64,000 bases of DNA from Nitrosomonadaceae bacterium (lineage in GTDB: Bacteria; Pseudomonadota; Gammaproteobacteria; Burkholderiales; Nitrosomonadaceae): assembly GCA_014190895.1 (NCBI GenBank), contig BJGV01000002.1, forward strand, positions 62,001 to 126,000, in the 5' to 3' direction. The position numbers and the translations under genes are program-made. The notes below the pieces were generated by a model, which was not told the origin of the DNA, did no database searches, and was given only the letters and a program-made list of their open reading frames with translations. Shown piece after piece: positions 29,658-39,593 of the stretch (the stretch's first letter is position 1; every line of letters starts with the position of its first letter).

Positions 29658-30107
29658 TTATTTCGATTTTTTTTTGAGCATTAATTCAATGGCTTCTTTC
29701 AGAGGGGATGTAGATAAATTTTCAGTTAGCTTTTTCAGACTCTCTATCCCAGTCTGGCTAATTTTAAGTTTTTTTTGAAATGAGGCGCTTGTGCTATAGG
29801 TGTGATAATTCGCTTGTACCATAATTTGGATTGCGGTAATTTCCGATAATCCCCTTCCTTGAAGGCTTAATAATAGCGACGGTAAAATTTGTTTGAGTTT
29901 TGCCGCAATCCCGCCATTACCAACTAATACAGTTAATTTCCCATCTGAGAGTTGACCTAGAGAACAAAATTTTGCTAATTGAGGTGGGGCGGTTTTCATA
30001 AATATTTGCTGCATCTGAGTTATTCGATCAATACCAGAAAACAGTTCTTGGTGATCAGTTGATCCCCGCAGAGCTTTCAGATAAATATTAATTTTTTGTG
30101 CTGTCAT
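29658..30107 (-). CDS. dciA: DciA family protein (DUF721), putative helicase loader
   Basis: 149 residues. The N-terminal part carries the DUF721 core with L-S-D-G-K-L-T-V-L-V-G-N near residues 53-64, followed by an extended helical tail. In bacteria lacking DnaC, DciA assists loading of the replicative helicase DnaB. The position just upstream of and divergent from secA matches many betaproteobacteria. Sequence conservation is low in this family, so part of the call rests on context. Confidence 0.8.
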   Translation of the reverse strand: MTAQKINIYLKALRGSTDHQELFSGIDRITQMQQIFMKTAPPQLAKFCSLGQLSDGKLTVLVGNGGIAAKLKQILPSLLLSLQGRGLSEITAIQIMVQANYHTYSTSASFQKKLKISQTGIESLKKLTENLSTSPLKEAIELMLKKKSK

Positions 30108-30444
30108 TTCCGTATAAAAGTCTGAGTATATATATGAATGTTATTCTAATTTCTATTAATCTGGTAGTATGATCGTATTAGATCGTTATGGTTCAGTCAG
30201 TTGCTGCGTGGGCACCAAAGTCTTTTGATGGGGCTAAAGTGGCTGTATGATATCGTGAAGAAAGTGAAATCTTAAAACAAAGATTTATCTTTATTTTAAG
30301 GCCATAACAAGAAAGCTTACCGAGAAAGTCATCATGGTTTTTAAGGATGTCGGTTTTATCCGAATAAAGAATTAACTAAGGGGTGAGGTCACAAACCGCA
30401 CCCCTTATTTTTATATAACTTTAATTAGAGTTTTTTAATATTCT
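30108..30444. other. Intergenic region between dciA and secA
   Basis: 337 bases between divergent genes without a supported protein gene. It holds a plus-strand terminator-like hairpin (30377-30413) and a loose promoter-like pair TTGATG (30225) and TATGAT (30246), spaced only 15 bases. A 20-codon frame at 30188-30250 has no recognisable content. Together these allow a short non-coding transcript, but this is not demonstrated. Confidence 0.4.
30377..30413 (+). terminator. Rho-independent terminator upstream of secA
   Basis: AAGGGGTG pairs with CACCCCTT, extended by an outer T-A pair, and the right arm runs into ATTTTTAT. This is a good intrinsic terminator on the plus strand, ending about 32 bases before the secA ATG. 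No plus-strand gene lies upstream to need it. Confidence 0.75.
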
Positions 30445-33174
30445 ATGTTTAATACTCTACTCAAGAAAATCTTTGGCAGTCGTAATGATCGGTTAATTAA
30501 GCAGTATTTTCAGACGGTGGGCTCTATCAATAACCTGGAGTCTGCAGTTGCAGATTATACAGACGCCGAGTTACGTGCAAAAACTGATGAATTCAGACAG
30601 CTTGTCATTAATGGGGCAACTCTAGAGGAATTATTACCAGAAGCTTTTGCAGTGGTACGTGAAGCCGGTAAGCGCGTATTAGGGATGCGTCATTTCGGCG
30701 TGCAGTTGATCGGCGGGATTGTGTTACATAACGGAAAAATTGCAGAAATGCGCACGGGTGAAGGAAAAACATTAATGGCAACCTTGCCTGCATATCTGAA
30801 TTCCCTGACCGGTAAAGGCGTTCACTTGGTCACAGTGAACGACTATCTTGCTAAGCGTGATGCAAAATGGATGGGGCAAATATATGAATTTTTAGGAGTT
30901 AGTGTGGGCGTGATCTTTTCCCAGATGGATCATGATAACAAGCAGGCCGCTTATGCCGCTGATATTACATTCGGCACTAATAATGAATTTGGATTCGATT
31001 ACTTACGCGATAATATGGTGACAAGTCCTGCTGAACGTGTTCAGCGTACGCTTAATTACGCTATTGTTGATGAAGTAGATTCTATTTTAATTGATGAGGC
31101 AAGAACTCCATTAATTATTTCTGGTCAGGCAGAGGGGAATACGGAAATCTACATTCGAATGAATGCGTTGATGCCAAAACTTACTCGACAAGAAACGGAG
31201 GATAGTCCCGGTGATTTTAACGTAGACGAGAAGTCTCAACAGGTGTTATTGAGTGAGGCTGGTTTTGAGCATGCAGAAGAACTATTGACCCAAGCTGGTC
31301 TATTGCTGGTCGGCACTAGTCTCTACGATCCTGTTAATATAAATTTAGTGCACCATCTCTATGCGGCTTTGCGCGCTCATTCTTTGTTCCATCTTGATCA
31401 ACACTATGTAGTACAAGATGGAGAGATAGTGATTGTGGATGAATTTACTGGGCGACTGATGTCCGGTAGACGTTGGTCAGAGGGCCTTCATCAAGCAGTA
31501 GAGGCCAAGGAGAATGTGCCGATACAAAAAGAAAATCAGACGCTTGCCTCAATAACCTTTCAGAATTATTTTCGCATGTATAAAAAGTTAGCTGGCATGA
31601 CTGGGACAGCTGACACAGAAGCCTATGAATTTCAGCAAATATATGGACTGGAGACTGTAATTATTCCGACACATCGTCCGATGATTCGGGAAGATCGCAT
31701 GGATCAAGTATTTAGAACTACGAATGAAAAGAATCTTGCCATTGTTGCGGGTATTAAAGATTGCTATGAACGTGGACAGCCAGTTTTAGTCGGCACTACT
31801 TCAATTGAGAATAATGAATTATTGTCTGGGTTATTAACCCAAGACATGCTGCCGCACCAAGTGTTAAATGCCAAGCAACATGCACATGAAGCAGAGATTG
31901 TAATTCAGGCTGGACGCCCAAAAATGATTACCATTGCCACTAATATGGCGGGACGTGGAACTGACATTGTATTGGGTGGCAATCCCGAGCCGGAGGCAGA
32001 GCGCATTCGTTTAGATCAGAATATAAGTGAATTAACTAAGACAGAGCAGATAGCCGTATTACGTGAGCAATGGCAGCTTCTCCATGATGAGGTATTGAAG
32101 CAAGGTGGGTTACACATCATCGGCACTGAGCGACATGAATCTCGCCGGGTGGATAATCAATTACGTGGACGCTCTGGTCGTCAAGGAGATCCAGGCTCTA
32201 GTCGTTTTTATCTTTCATTAGAAGATTCGTTACTGCGCATTTTTGCTTCCGATCGAGTGGCTAATATTATGCAGCGTCTCAATATGCCAGAAGGTGAGGC
32301 CATTGAGCACCCATGGGTAACTCGCGCAATTGAAAATGCGCAACGTAAGGTCGAGGCTCGCAACTTTGATATGCGTAAACAGTTGCTGGAGTATGACGAT
32401 GTTGCCAATGATCAACGTAAGGTCATTTATCAACAGAGGAATGAACTCTTGGAATCGCAGGATATTTCGGAAACCATTACGGCAATGCGTGAAGAAGTGT
32501 TGCGTGATTTAATCAGTCTCTATATTCCTCCTCAGAGTTTAGAGGAGCAGTGGGATGTGCCGGCATTGGAGAAAGCCATGGCTTCGGAGTATCAGTTGCA
32601 ACCACCATTGCCGGTGCATGAGTGGCTGGAGAAAGAGCCAGATTTGCATGAAGAGAGCTTAAGTCAGCGCATCATTGATATAGCACATGAGCGTTATCAG
32701 AGTAAAGTAGATCAAGTTGGCATGGAAATTATGCACCAGTATGAACGGGCTGTATTGTTACAGAATCTTGATACTCATTGGCGCGAGCATTTAGCAGCGC
32801 TAGATCATCTGCGTCAGGGTATTCATTTGCGTGGCTATGCTCAAAAGAATCCAAAACAAGAGTACAAGCGAGAAGCTTTTGATCTATTTTCAACTATGCT
32901 GGGAGAGATTAAAGCTGAAGTCACTAGAATACTTATGATGGTGCAGATTAGAAATGAACAGCAGGTGGAAGCAGTGCCAGAAACCCTGGCACCAACAAAT
33001 ATGAAGTATCACCACGCGACCTATGAAGAGGCCTTAGGTGAGAATGAGGCAAGCAAAGATGGTCCAGAAAATCATCAGCCATTCGTGCGTAGAAATGATA
33101 AGGTTGGCCGTAATGACCCCTGTCCGTGCAGATCAGGAAAGAAATACAAGCAATGTCACGGCAAGCTAAGTTAG
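30445..33174 (+). CDS. secA: Preprotein translocase ATPase SecA
   Basis: 909-residue motor that drives preproteins through SecYEG. Walker A is in M-R-T-G-E-G-K-T near residue 108, the DEAD-like D-E-V-D-S-I near 213, motif G-T-D-I-V-L-G-G near 507, and the C-terminal zinc site [13 protein letters not shown] that binds SecB. Usual length. The 32 bases between an intrinsic terminator and the ATG leave little room for a promoter, so readthrough or a promoter inside that hairpin region is implied. No secM-like gene is visible. Confidence 0.98.
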   Translation: MFNTLLKKIFGSRNDRLIKQYFQTVGSINNLESAVADYTDAELRAKTDEFRQLVINGATLEELLPEAFAVVREAGKRVLGMRHFGVQLIGGIVLHNGKIAEMRTGEGKTLMATLPAYLNSLTGKGVHLVTVNDYLAKRDAKWMGQIYEFLGVSVGVIFSQMDHDNKQAAYAADITFGTNNEFGFDYLRDNMVTSPAERVQRTLNYAIVDEVDSILIDEARTPLIISGQAEGNTEIYIRMNALMPKLTRQETEDSPGDFNVDEKSQQVLLSEAGFEHAEELLTQAGLLLVGTSLYDPVNINLVHHLYAALRAHSLFHLDQHYVVQDGEIVIVDEFTGRLMSGRRWSEGLHQAVEAKENVPIQKENQTLASITFQNYFRMYKKLAGMTGTADTEAYEFQQIYGLETVIIPTHRPMIREDRMDQVFRTTNEKNLAIVAGIKDCYERGQPVLVGTTSIENNELLSGLLTQDMLPHQVLNAKQHAHEAEIVIQAGRPKMITIATNMAGRGTDIVLGGNPEPEAERIRLDQNISELTKTEQIAVLREQWQLLHDEVLKQGGLHIIGTERHESRRVDNQLRGRSGRQGDPGSSRFYLSLEDSLLRIFASDRVANIMQRLNMPEGEAIEHPWVTRAIENAQRKVEARNFDMRKQLLEYDDVANDQRKVIYQQRNELLESQDISETITAMREEVLRDLISLYIPPQSLEEQWDVPALEKAMASEYQLQPPLPVHEWLEKEPDLHEESLSQRIIDIAHERYQSKVDQVGMEIMHQYERAVLLQNLDTHWREHLAALDHLRQGIHLRGYAQKNPKQEYKREAFDLFSTMLGEIKAEVTRILMMVQIRNEQQVEAVPETLAPTNMKYHHATYEEALGENEASKDGPENHQPFVRRNDKVGRNDPCPCRSGKKYKQCHGKLS

Positions 33175-33241
33175 CCCCCTCTGAGACTTTTAAATCTATA
33201 GTTAGAATAGAGTTTCTTATCACCAAGCAATAGAGTATTAG

Positions 33242-34393
33242 TTATTGCATCACGGGCGGTAATCGTGCGGTAAGTGCTGCCCTTTCTGCTGTCGCTAGAC
33301 CTAGTAATGCGTAACCGAGTAAATTTTTTTCTGTGTCTTGAAATAGTGCTTTGATGCTATCTTTATTTTCTTCAATCTGCCATTCTCCTTTTGTGTTTGG
33401 ATTTGGTAGAGATACTATGATTGGACAGGCGGGAGTCTTCACTAGTACCGGCATGGCAGGGTAATGTACTTGAGTCGGTTTATTGCCCAGAGTGAGTCCA
33501 AGCGCACGAGCGGCGTGTATTATTGGCATAACGAATGGCAATACTTTGCCCTCTACTTCTACACAATCACCCAAAGCATAAATATCCGGGTACCTTGTTT
33601 GTAATAACTGATTTACGACAATGCCACGATTAACTTCGATACCCGCGGCTTTAGCAAGAGCGATGCGTGGACGTAAACCGACTGCCGATAACAAGAGATC
33701 AGTATCTATAATTTTCCCATTAGAGAGAGTCAAGCGTAAAAATTCCCCCACTTTTTCTACATGTTGAGCTGCAACATCCAAGTGAAAAACTACACCAATA
33801 GCCTCTAATTTACGTTGTAGAAAGTTACCACCAGCCTGTGGCAAAAGTCGACCGAGGGGTTGTGAACTGATATCAATCACATGTACGTGGCAACCTGTCG
33901 TAGCAAGATCATTAGCAAATTCGCAGCCGATCAACCCAGCCCCTAGAATAGTCACCCTTTTCTTCCCCTCTAATTTACAGCGGAAATGATGGTAGTCATC
34001 AAGATCGTTGACTGATAATATCATTTTTACCCCATCACCCTTTAATGGCAGATCAATTGAGTCGGCGCCTAACGCTAAAATAAGCTGACTGTAGTGTAGT
34101 TTTGCTCCATCCAGCAAGACTAAAGTCTTGCTGGATGGTTCAATGATCGTCACTTGACTGTACGGACGTATCGCTACTTTTAATTTTTCTGCCATATGCT
34201 CTGCGCTACTTATCAAGAGAGATGTGGATGTTTTACCGGTAGCCAAAGCGTTTGATAATGTTGGTTTAGAATAAAATCCACCGTGATCCCTAGACAAAAT
34301 TAGAACGGGCGTTTCATTATCTGATTTACGAAACTCACGGGCTAGCGTGTAGCCTGCAAGACCGCTACCAACAATAATTACAGGTTGTTTCAT
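33242..34393 (-). CDS. FAD-dependent oxidoreductase, rubredoxin-NAD(+) reductase type
   Basis: 383-residue two-dinucleotide-fold flavoprotein. FAD-binding V-G-S-G-L-A-G is at 7-13, NAD-binding L-G-A-G-L-I-G-C-E near 152, and the FAD-closing Y-A-L-G-D-C near 275. It has no redox-active cysteine pair, which fits rubredoxin or ferredoxin reductases, not disulfide reductases. The likely partner is the rubredoxin at 11242-11430, encoded separately. The gene contains a perfect 14-bp hairpin at 34107-34138. It converges on secA. Confidence 0.82.
   Translation of the reverse strand: MKQPVIIVGSGLAGYTLAREFRKSDNETPVLILSRDHGGFYSKPTLSNALATGKTSTSLLISSAEHMAEKLKVAIRPYSQVTIIEPSSKTLVLLDGAKLHYSQLILALGADSIDLPLKGDGVKMILSVNDLDDYHHFRCKLEGKKRVTILGAGLIGCEFANDLATTGCHVHVIDISSQPLGRLLPQAGGNFLQRKLEAIGVVFHLDVAAQHVEKVGEFLRLTLSNGKIIDTDLLLSAVGLRPRIALAKAAGIEVNRGIVVNQLLQTRYPDIYALGDCVEVEGKVLPFVMPIIHAARALGLTLGNKPTQVHYPAMPVLVKTPACPIIVSLPNPNTKGEWQIEENKDSIKALFQDTEKNLLGYALLGLATAERAALTARLPPVMQ
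34107..34138. repeat. Perfect 14-bp inverted repeat inside a coding gene
   Basis: CCATCCAGCAAGAC and its exact complement GTCTTGCTGGATGG flank a TAAA loop. It lies in the flavoprotein gene, over the codons for S-S-K-T-L-V-L-L-D-G-A. Perfect stems of this length are not expected by chance in one coding segment. Confidence 0.85.
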
Positions 34394-34451
34394 GTCTGAA
34401 TTTCCGGAGTTTTAGATTCATCTCGACAATCAAATATACACATAAGTTTTT

Positions 34452-35234
34452 TCATCGGTGTTGACGTACCCAATTTCGCCACTCTATGAATAAACTTGGA
34501 TTAAGCGCGGCAATAACTGGGCGCTGCCATAAAGGCTCTAGCCAGAAATCATCTTGATCTAAACCACACATATGTCCGCCAGCTTCTTCTAGAATTAAAC
34601 ATCCGGCAGCATAATCCCATGGCTTCTGCCCGCCATGCAGATATAGATCAAAGCGACCAGCGGCAACGTAACACCATTCTAAAGCACAGGCACCATAGTT
34701 ACGCTGAGAAGAGTAAGGTGGTGACGTAGAAATTGTCATAGCTAATTTATGGTCAAGTCGTTTTAGATCTATGTTTGCTATTGCATCGCGTAATATAGGA
34801 ACGTGTTTCTTTATGGGTAGTCTTTCACCGTTTAGGTAAGAACCTCCGCTCCTCTCAGCATAAAAAACTTCATCTGCCATGGGATCGTAAACCACCCCAA
34901 GCGTGCTTTTGCCGTGACGTACTAATGCCACCGAAATAGCAAAATAAGGCAATCCATTAACAAAATTAGAGGTGCCATCTATTGGATCCACGCACCATAA
35001 ACCAGCATCACCAGCACACCATTGTTCAATTTGTTGTTGTGCCGACATTTCCTCGCCGACTACCGCAGCAGGGTAAATTTTCTGCAATTCGCGCGCGAGA
35101 GCTTTTTGTGTAGCGAGATCAGCCTCGGTAAATAAACTTCCATCAACCTTATGTTGTCTTGCCATTTGCAGATAACGAGACATAACCTCTTGTTTAGCCA
35201 CTTTTTTTACTGCAGCAATAATCGCTTCAAGCAT
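34452..35234 (-). CDS. Inositol monophosphatase family protein (SuhB-like)
   Basis: 260-residue metal-dependent phosphatase. Motifs are G-E-E-M-S near residue 60, D-P-I-D-G-T-S-N-F near 86 and W-D-Y-A-A-G near 205, holding the metal-binding aspartates. The family includes SuhB, CysQ and histidinol-phosphatase HisN relatives; the exact substrate is not certain. The ATG at 35234, two bases after the redoxin stop, is preferred over a frame start ten codons upstream. GAGAG lies upstream. Confidence 0.87.
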   Translation of the reverse strand: MLEAIIAAVKKVAKQEVMSRYLQMARQHKVDGSLFTEADLATQKALARELQKIYPAAVVGEEMSAQQQIEQWCAGDAGLWCVDPIDGTSNFVNGLPYFAISVALVRHGKSTLGVVYDPMADEVFYAERSGGSYLNGERLPIKKHVPILRDAIANIDLKRLDHKLAMTISTSPPYSSQRNYGACALEWCYVAAGRFDLYLHGGQKPWDYAAGCLILEEAGGHMCGLDQDDFWLEPLWQRPVIAALNPSLFIEWRNWVRQHR

Positions 35235-35236
35235 AT

Positions 35237-35794
35237 TTATTTCTCTCGCCACTTGATTGAGCAACCAATACTAGCGATCTGATTATCTGGCCCGTAACCA
35301 GTCTTTGCAATTTGGAGCATGCCCTCAAATAAATCACGGCGCACAGAAAGAAGCGCAGCTTCTTTGCCCGAAGCATCAAGCCTTCCACGGTACTGTAACT
35401 CTAGATTGCTGTTAAAGCCGAAAAAGTCTGGTGTACACACTGCTCCATACGCATTAGCCACTTGCTGAGTCTCATCTAGTACATAAGGAAAACAGAAATT
35501 AAATTTTTCTGCTACTAGTGTCATGTTATTAAAAGAGTCCTCTGAGTAAATAGCAGTGTCATTTGACATAATAGCGATGGCACCTATGCCATGTTGATTT
35601 AACTCTTTTACATCACGGATAATGCGCTCTCGTATTGCTTTTACATAAGGACAGTGATTGCAGATAAACATCACTAGCAAACCATTTTTTCCCCTTGCCG
35701 TGGTCAAATTGTAACGTTTCTTGTCTACCCCCAACAAGTCGAAATCAGGTGCTTTCCAATCGAAATTGCAGACTGGCGTTTCTAAGTTTGCCAT
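35237..35794 (-). CDS. Thioredoxin-fold redoxin (AhpC/TSA-like)
   Basis: 185-residue thioredoxin-fold protein with C45-N-H-C48-P-Y, the signature of a common thiol peroxidase-like family without a named pathway. The following strand-helix segments, including T-P-D-F-F-G-F near residue 120 (cis-proline region) and Y-R-G-R-L-D, agree. No signal peptide, so cytosolic. It leads directly into the phosphatase gene, implying one transcript. Confidence 0.85.
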   Translation of the reverse strand: MANLETPVCNFDWKAPDFDLLGVDKKRYNLTTARGKNGLLVMFICNHCPYVKAIRERIIRDVKELNQHGIGAIAIMSNDTAIYSEDSFNNMTLVAEKFNFCFPYVLDETQQVANAYGAVCTPDFFGFNSNLELQYRGRLDASGKEAALLSVRRDLFEGMLQIAKTGYGPDNQIASIGCSIKWREK

Positions 35795-35865
35795 ATTTTT
35801 TCCTTTAAATTTCTAATAAGAGTTATTTTTATACTATTATGGTCACATTTAATCATAGGATCATA

Positions 35866-36630
35866 ATGATTCCTCGTTTTTATTATTCTAGTGAAATAAT
35901 CACAGATCAAGTCATTAAATTACCTGTAAATATTTCGCATCATATAGAAAGAGTGTTGCGACTTGACCAAGGAGACAGGATTATTTTATTTAATGGCAGC
36001 GGCGGAGAATTTTTAGCAATTATTTCATGCATCAGCAGGACTGGTATCGTTGCAATAGTTGAAAAGTATTTCAATGTTGAACGTGAATCAACGCTCAACA
36101 TTATACTGGTACAGACTATATGTGTTAGCGCAAAAATGGACTGGATCATCCAGAAAGCAGTAGAATTAGGCGTTAATTATATTCAGCCTATCTCCACAGC
36201 CAGAAGCATAGTCAGTCTTTCTGATGAGCGAGCAGAGAAACGGGTACATCATTGGCAACAAGTAACAATTTCTGCCTGCGAGCAGAGTGGTAGAAACCGT
36301 TTGCCACAAGTCATGCCATTACTATCATTATCTAATTGGCTAGATAAGCAGACAAATAATGTAAGTGCATTGCATGATAACATTCCCCACAACCTATGTT
36401 TTATGCTTTCTCCTATAGCTGAGAAATGTTTGGCTGATTTCCAAGAGGCCACCACTGTCAACACTCTGACTCTATTAGTTGGACCAGAAGGCGGCTTTTC
36501 ACCGGAGGAAGAGATCGCTGCACTGTTAATTGGATTTGTTCCATTGCGTTTGGGTAAGCGCATACTTAGAACCGAGACTGCTGCATTAGCTGCTATTGCA
36601 GCGATGCAGACAGTATGGGGGGACTATTAA
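35866..36630 (+). CDS. rsmE: 16S rRNA (uracil1498-N3)-methyltransferase (RsmE)
   Basis: 254-residue SPOUT-fold methyltransferase for U1498 of 16S rRNA. The N-terminal PUA-like domain begins P-R-F-Y-Y-S. The knotted C-terminal SAM site is L-L-V-G-P-E-G-G-F-S-P-E-E followed by L-G-K-R-I-L-R-T-E-T-A, both diagnostic. AGGA five bases before the ATG at 35866 decides against the frame start nine codons upstream. It precedes argA by about 100 bases. Confidence 0.95.
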   Translation: MIPRFYYSSEIITDQVIKLPVNISHHIERVLRLDQGDRIILFNGSGGEFLAIISCISRTGIVAIVEKYFNVERESTLNIILVQTICVSAKMDWIIQKAVELGVNYIQPISTARSIVSLSDERAEKRVHHWQQVTISACEQSGRNRLPQVMPLLSLSNWLDKQTNNVSALHDNIPHNLCFMLSPIAEKCLADFQEATTVNTLTLLVGPEGGFSPEEEIAALLIGFVPLRLGKRILRTETAALAAIAAMQTVWGDY

Positions 36631-36734
36631 TTCAGTAATAATGTTTGTTTTTGAGTTTTGAGTTGTAAACTATAAATACTTTTTAATATTTGAATAATCT
36701 AAATGAGAATATTTCTAATGTATCAACTGAGAAC

Positions 36735-38072
36735 ATGAAATTTAACACTAGTTTTGTAAGCTGGTTTCGTTCGGTTGCTCCTTATATTAAGACATTTCGT
36801 GGCAAGACCTTTGTTGTTGCCTTCGGTGGCGAAGTGGTGGTTGACAATAAATTCTTAGGGCTCATCCATGATCTTAACTTGTTGGCAAGTTTAGGCGTGA
36901 GACTTGTTCTGATACATGGTGCACGTCCACAAATTGAAGCACGACTTAGGGAAAAAAAACTAAAGGCTGTTTATGTTAAAGGAATGCGCGTTACCGATAA
37001 CGCAACGCTGCAGTGCGTGAAAGAATCAGTAGGAAGAATGCGAACTGAAATTGAAGCGCTGTTATCGATGGGGTTGCTCACATCACCCATGGCTAATGCC
37101 GCTATTTGCGTGGCGGGTGGAAATTTCATTACCGCCCGTCCAGTTGGCGTGATAGATGGAATTGATTTGATGTATACCGGGGAAGTTCGTAAAGTGGATA
37201 CTGTAGCTATGCGTTCACGTTTGGATCAAGGCGAGATGGTGCTACTCTCACCATTGGGTTATTCTCCTACTGGTGAAATTTTTAATCTGACTTTGGAGAA
37301 TATTGCAACCACAACAGCAATTGCACTTGGTGCAGAAAAACTTATTTTTTTAACAGATACCGCTGGTATACAAGAAAATGCGGAGAATAAATCAGATACA
37401 TTATTGCGCGAGTTAACCGTGAATGAAGGTAAGGTTTTAGTTGAGAAATCAGCAATGAGTCAGATTAAACTTGCCGATGATATTCAATTGTACTTGCCTT
37501 GTGCGATAAAGGCTTGTCAGGAGGGTGTAGCGCGCGTCCATCTGATCAGTCGACATGTAGATGGCGCAATGCTACAAGAATTGTTTACACATGACGGCAT
37601 TGGCAGCATGATATCGCAGGGATCATTACGAACTCTTAGGGGCGCAAAAATTGAGGATGTGGGCAGCATTCTACAAATGATTGAACCATTAGAGGCTAAA
37701 GGTTTGTTAGTACATCGCAATCGGGAATTATTAGAACTAGAAATTGATTATTTTGTTGTGCTTGAGCACGATGGTCTCATTATCGGTTGTGCTGCATTGC
37801 ATCCTTTCCCCGAAGAAAAGGCCAGCGAACTTGCTTGTCTGACAGTGCATGATAATTATCGCAATGCAGGGCACGGCGATGCACTTTTAAAGCGCATTGA
37901 AATGAAGGCAAAGAATCAAGGCAGTAAGAAATTATTTGTGCTGACGACCGGTGCCGTTCATTGGTTTATCGAACGTGGTTTTGAAGAGACTCAAGTAGAT
38001 AAACTTCCCAAGACAAAGCAGAAATTTTATAATTATCAGCGTTGTTCGAAGGTGCTTATGAAAGAAATATAG
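36735..38072 (+). CDS. argA: N-acetylglutamate synthase (ArgA)
   Basis: 445-residue first enzyme of arginine synthesis. The N-terminal amino-acid-kinase domain (about 1-290) starts F-V-S-W-F-R-S-V-A-P-Y-I and carries F-G-G-E-V-V; the C-terminal GNAT domain (about 300-440) contains the acetyl-CoA loop D-N-Y-R-N-A-G-H-G. A TTG fifteen codons earlier opens the frame, but the ATG matches the family start. Feedback inhibition by arginine is typical of the family. Confidence 0.95.
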   Translation: MKFNTSFVSWFRSVAPYIKTFRGKTFVVAFGGEVVVDNKFLGLIHDLNLLASLGVRLVLIHGARPQIEARLREKKLKAVYVKGMRVTDNATLQCVKESVGRMRTEIEALLSMGLLTSPMANAAICVAGGNFITARPVGVIDGIDLMYTGEVRKVDTVAMRSRLDQGEMVLLSPLGYSPTGEIFNLTLENIATTTAIALGAEKLIFLTDTAGIQENAENKSDTLLRELTVNEGKVLVEKSAMSQIKLADDIQLYLPCAIKACQEGVARVHLISRHVDGAMLQELFTHDGIGSMISQGSLRTLRGAKIEDVGSILQMIEPLEAKGLLVHRNRELLELEIDYFVVLEHDGLIIGCAALHPFPEEKASELACLTVHDNYRNAGHGDALLKRIEMKAKNQGSKKLFVLTTGAVHWFIERGFEETQVDKLPKTKQKFYNYQRCSKVLMKEI

Positions 38073-38114
38073 TTTTTTGGGTACGTGTTCTGCTGTTTTG
38101 ATTGGAGAGAATAA

Positions 38115-38387
38115 ATGACACGAGTTGTTCAGTGCATCAAGCTTGGGTGCAAAGCGGAGGGGTTGGATTTTCCACCTTATCCAGGCGAGTTAGGTAAACG
38201 TATTTTTGAATTAGTTTCGAAAAAGGCATGGGCTGATTGGATTAAACATCAGACCATGCTGGTCAATGAAAACCGTCTAAATTTAGCAGATGTTAAGGCA
38301 CGTAAGTACTTAGCTGAACAGATGAGCGCCCATTTTTTTGGTAGTGGAGCAGAAAAGCCAGCAGGTTATGTGCCGCCAGTGAAGTGA
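38115..38387 (+). CDS. yggX: Fe(2+)-trafficking protein YggX
   Basis: 90-residue oxidative damage protection protein. The family start V-Q-C-I-K-L-G with its cysteine and the [10 protein letters not shown] segment are present. It shields iron-sulfur clusters from oxidants. It ends 44 bases from the convergent aldolase gene and follows argA closely. Confidence 0.95.
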   Translation: MTRVVQCIKLGCKAEGLDFPPYPGELGKRIFELVSKKAWADWIKHQTMLVNENRLNLADVKARKYLAEQMSAHFFGSGAEKPAGYVPPVK

Positions 38388-38430
38388 GGAAGGCTAAAGT
38401 TAATTGATATCATTTATAACGCCCATGAAT

Positions 38431-39495
38431 TTACTTGATGATGGCTCTTAATTCGCCTTTAGCATACCTATTAACCATGCTCTCTAACAGAATAGGTTTA
38501 ATCTTGCTAGCCTGGCCAGCGCAACCAAAGGATTCAAAGCGAGCTTTACAGATATCTTTAGCAGCAGCCGTCGCATCTTTTAGAAATTTTCTTGGGTCAA
38601 ATTCACTTTTGTTTTTAGCTAAGTGCCGGCGGACTGCACCAGTCATAGCGAGACGGATATCGGTATCAATGTTAATTTTTCGTACACCGTACTTGATACC
38701 TTCTTGAATTTCTTCTACTGGCACTCCGTAGGTTTCTTTCATTTCCCCACCAAATTCTCGGATAATCGCCAGCCATTCTTGTGGTACGGAGCTGGAGCCA
38801 TGCATTACCAAGTGGGTATTGGGAATGCGTTTGTGGATTTCTTTAATGCGCTCAATAGCGAGAATATCGCCAGTTGGTTTACGTGTAAATTTATAGGCAC
38901 CATGCGAGGTGCCAATGGCAATTGCTAATGCATCTACACCAGTTTTTTTAACAAAATCTGCAGCTTGTTCTGGGTCGGTTAATAGTTGATCATGGGTTAA
39001 TTTACCTTCAGCACCATGACCATCTTCCGCCTCACCCATACCAGATTCTAGGGAGCCAAGACAACCTAATTCACCTTCAACAGAAACACCTACTGAATGG
39101 GCTATATCGACCACTCCAGCGGTGACTTCAACATTGTATTCATAAGACGATGGTGTTTTTGCGTCAGCCTCTAATGAACCATCCATCATGACGCTAGAAA
39201 AACCACTACGAATTGCATTTACGCATACTGCTGGAGTTGCTCCGTGATCTTGATGCATAACAATTGGAATATGGGGGTATGACTCTACAGCCGCAGCAAT
39301 GAGGTGACGCAGAAAAGCCTCGCCAGCATATTTGCGCGCACCAGCGGATCCCTGCATGATTACTGGACTGTTGCATTCATCAGCCGCTTGCATAATAGCC
39401 TGGATCTGTTCTAGGTTATTTACGTTAAAAGCAGGTAAGCCGTAGCCATTTTCAGCGGCATGATCTAAAAGTTGTCGCATTGATACGAGCGCCAT
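38431..39495 (-). CDS. fba: Class II fructose-bisphosphate aldolase, Calvin-cycle subtype
   Basis: 354-residue zinc aldolase that cleaves or forms fructose-1,6-bisphosphate; this subtype also handles sedoheptulose bisphosphate in autotrophs. Zinc-ligand regions are H-Q-D-H-G-A near residue 82 and the E-G-E-L-G stretch near 140, with G-T-S-H-G-A-Y and H-G-S-S-S downstream. AAGGGGG upstream of the ATG at 39495 fixes the start. It ends the tkt-gap-pgk-pyk-fba cluster. Confidence 0.95.
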   Translation of the reverse strand: MALVSMRQLLDHAAENGYGLPAFNVNNLEQIQAIMQAADECNSPVIMQGSAGARKYAGEAFLRHLIAAAVESYPHIPIVMHQDHGATPAVCVNAIRSGFSSVMMDGSLEADAKTPSSYEYNVEVTAGVVDIAHSVGVSVEGELGCLGSLESGMGEAEDGHGAEGKLTHDQLLTDPEQAADFVKKTGVDALAIAIGTSHGAYKFTRKPTGDILAIERIKEIHKRIPNTHLVMHGSSSVPQEWLAIIREFGGEMKETYGVPVEEIQEGIKYGVRKINIDTDIRLAMTGAVRRHLAKNKSEFDPRKFLKDATAAAKDICKARFESFGCAGQASKIKPILLESMVNRYAKGELRAIIK

Positions 39496-39593
39496 TTGAA
39501 CCCCCTTAAGAAATCTACAATTATGAATAATACCGTTGAAAGCCAAGAAAATGCAACGGTCATTTCTGTTTACACCCTTAATTTAGTTTTTAC

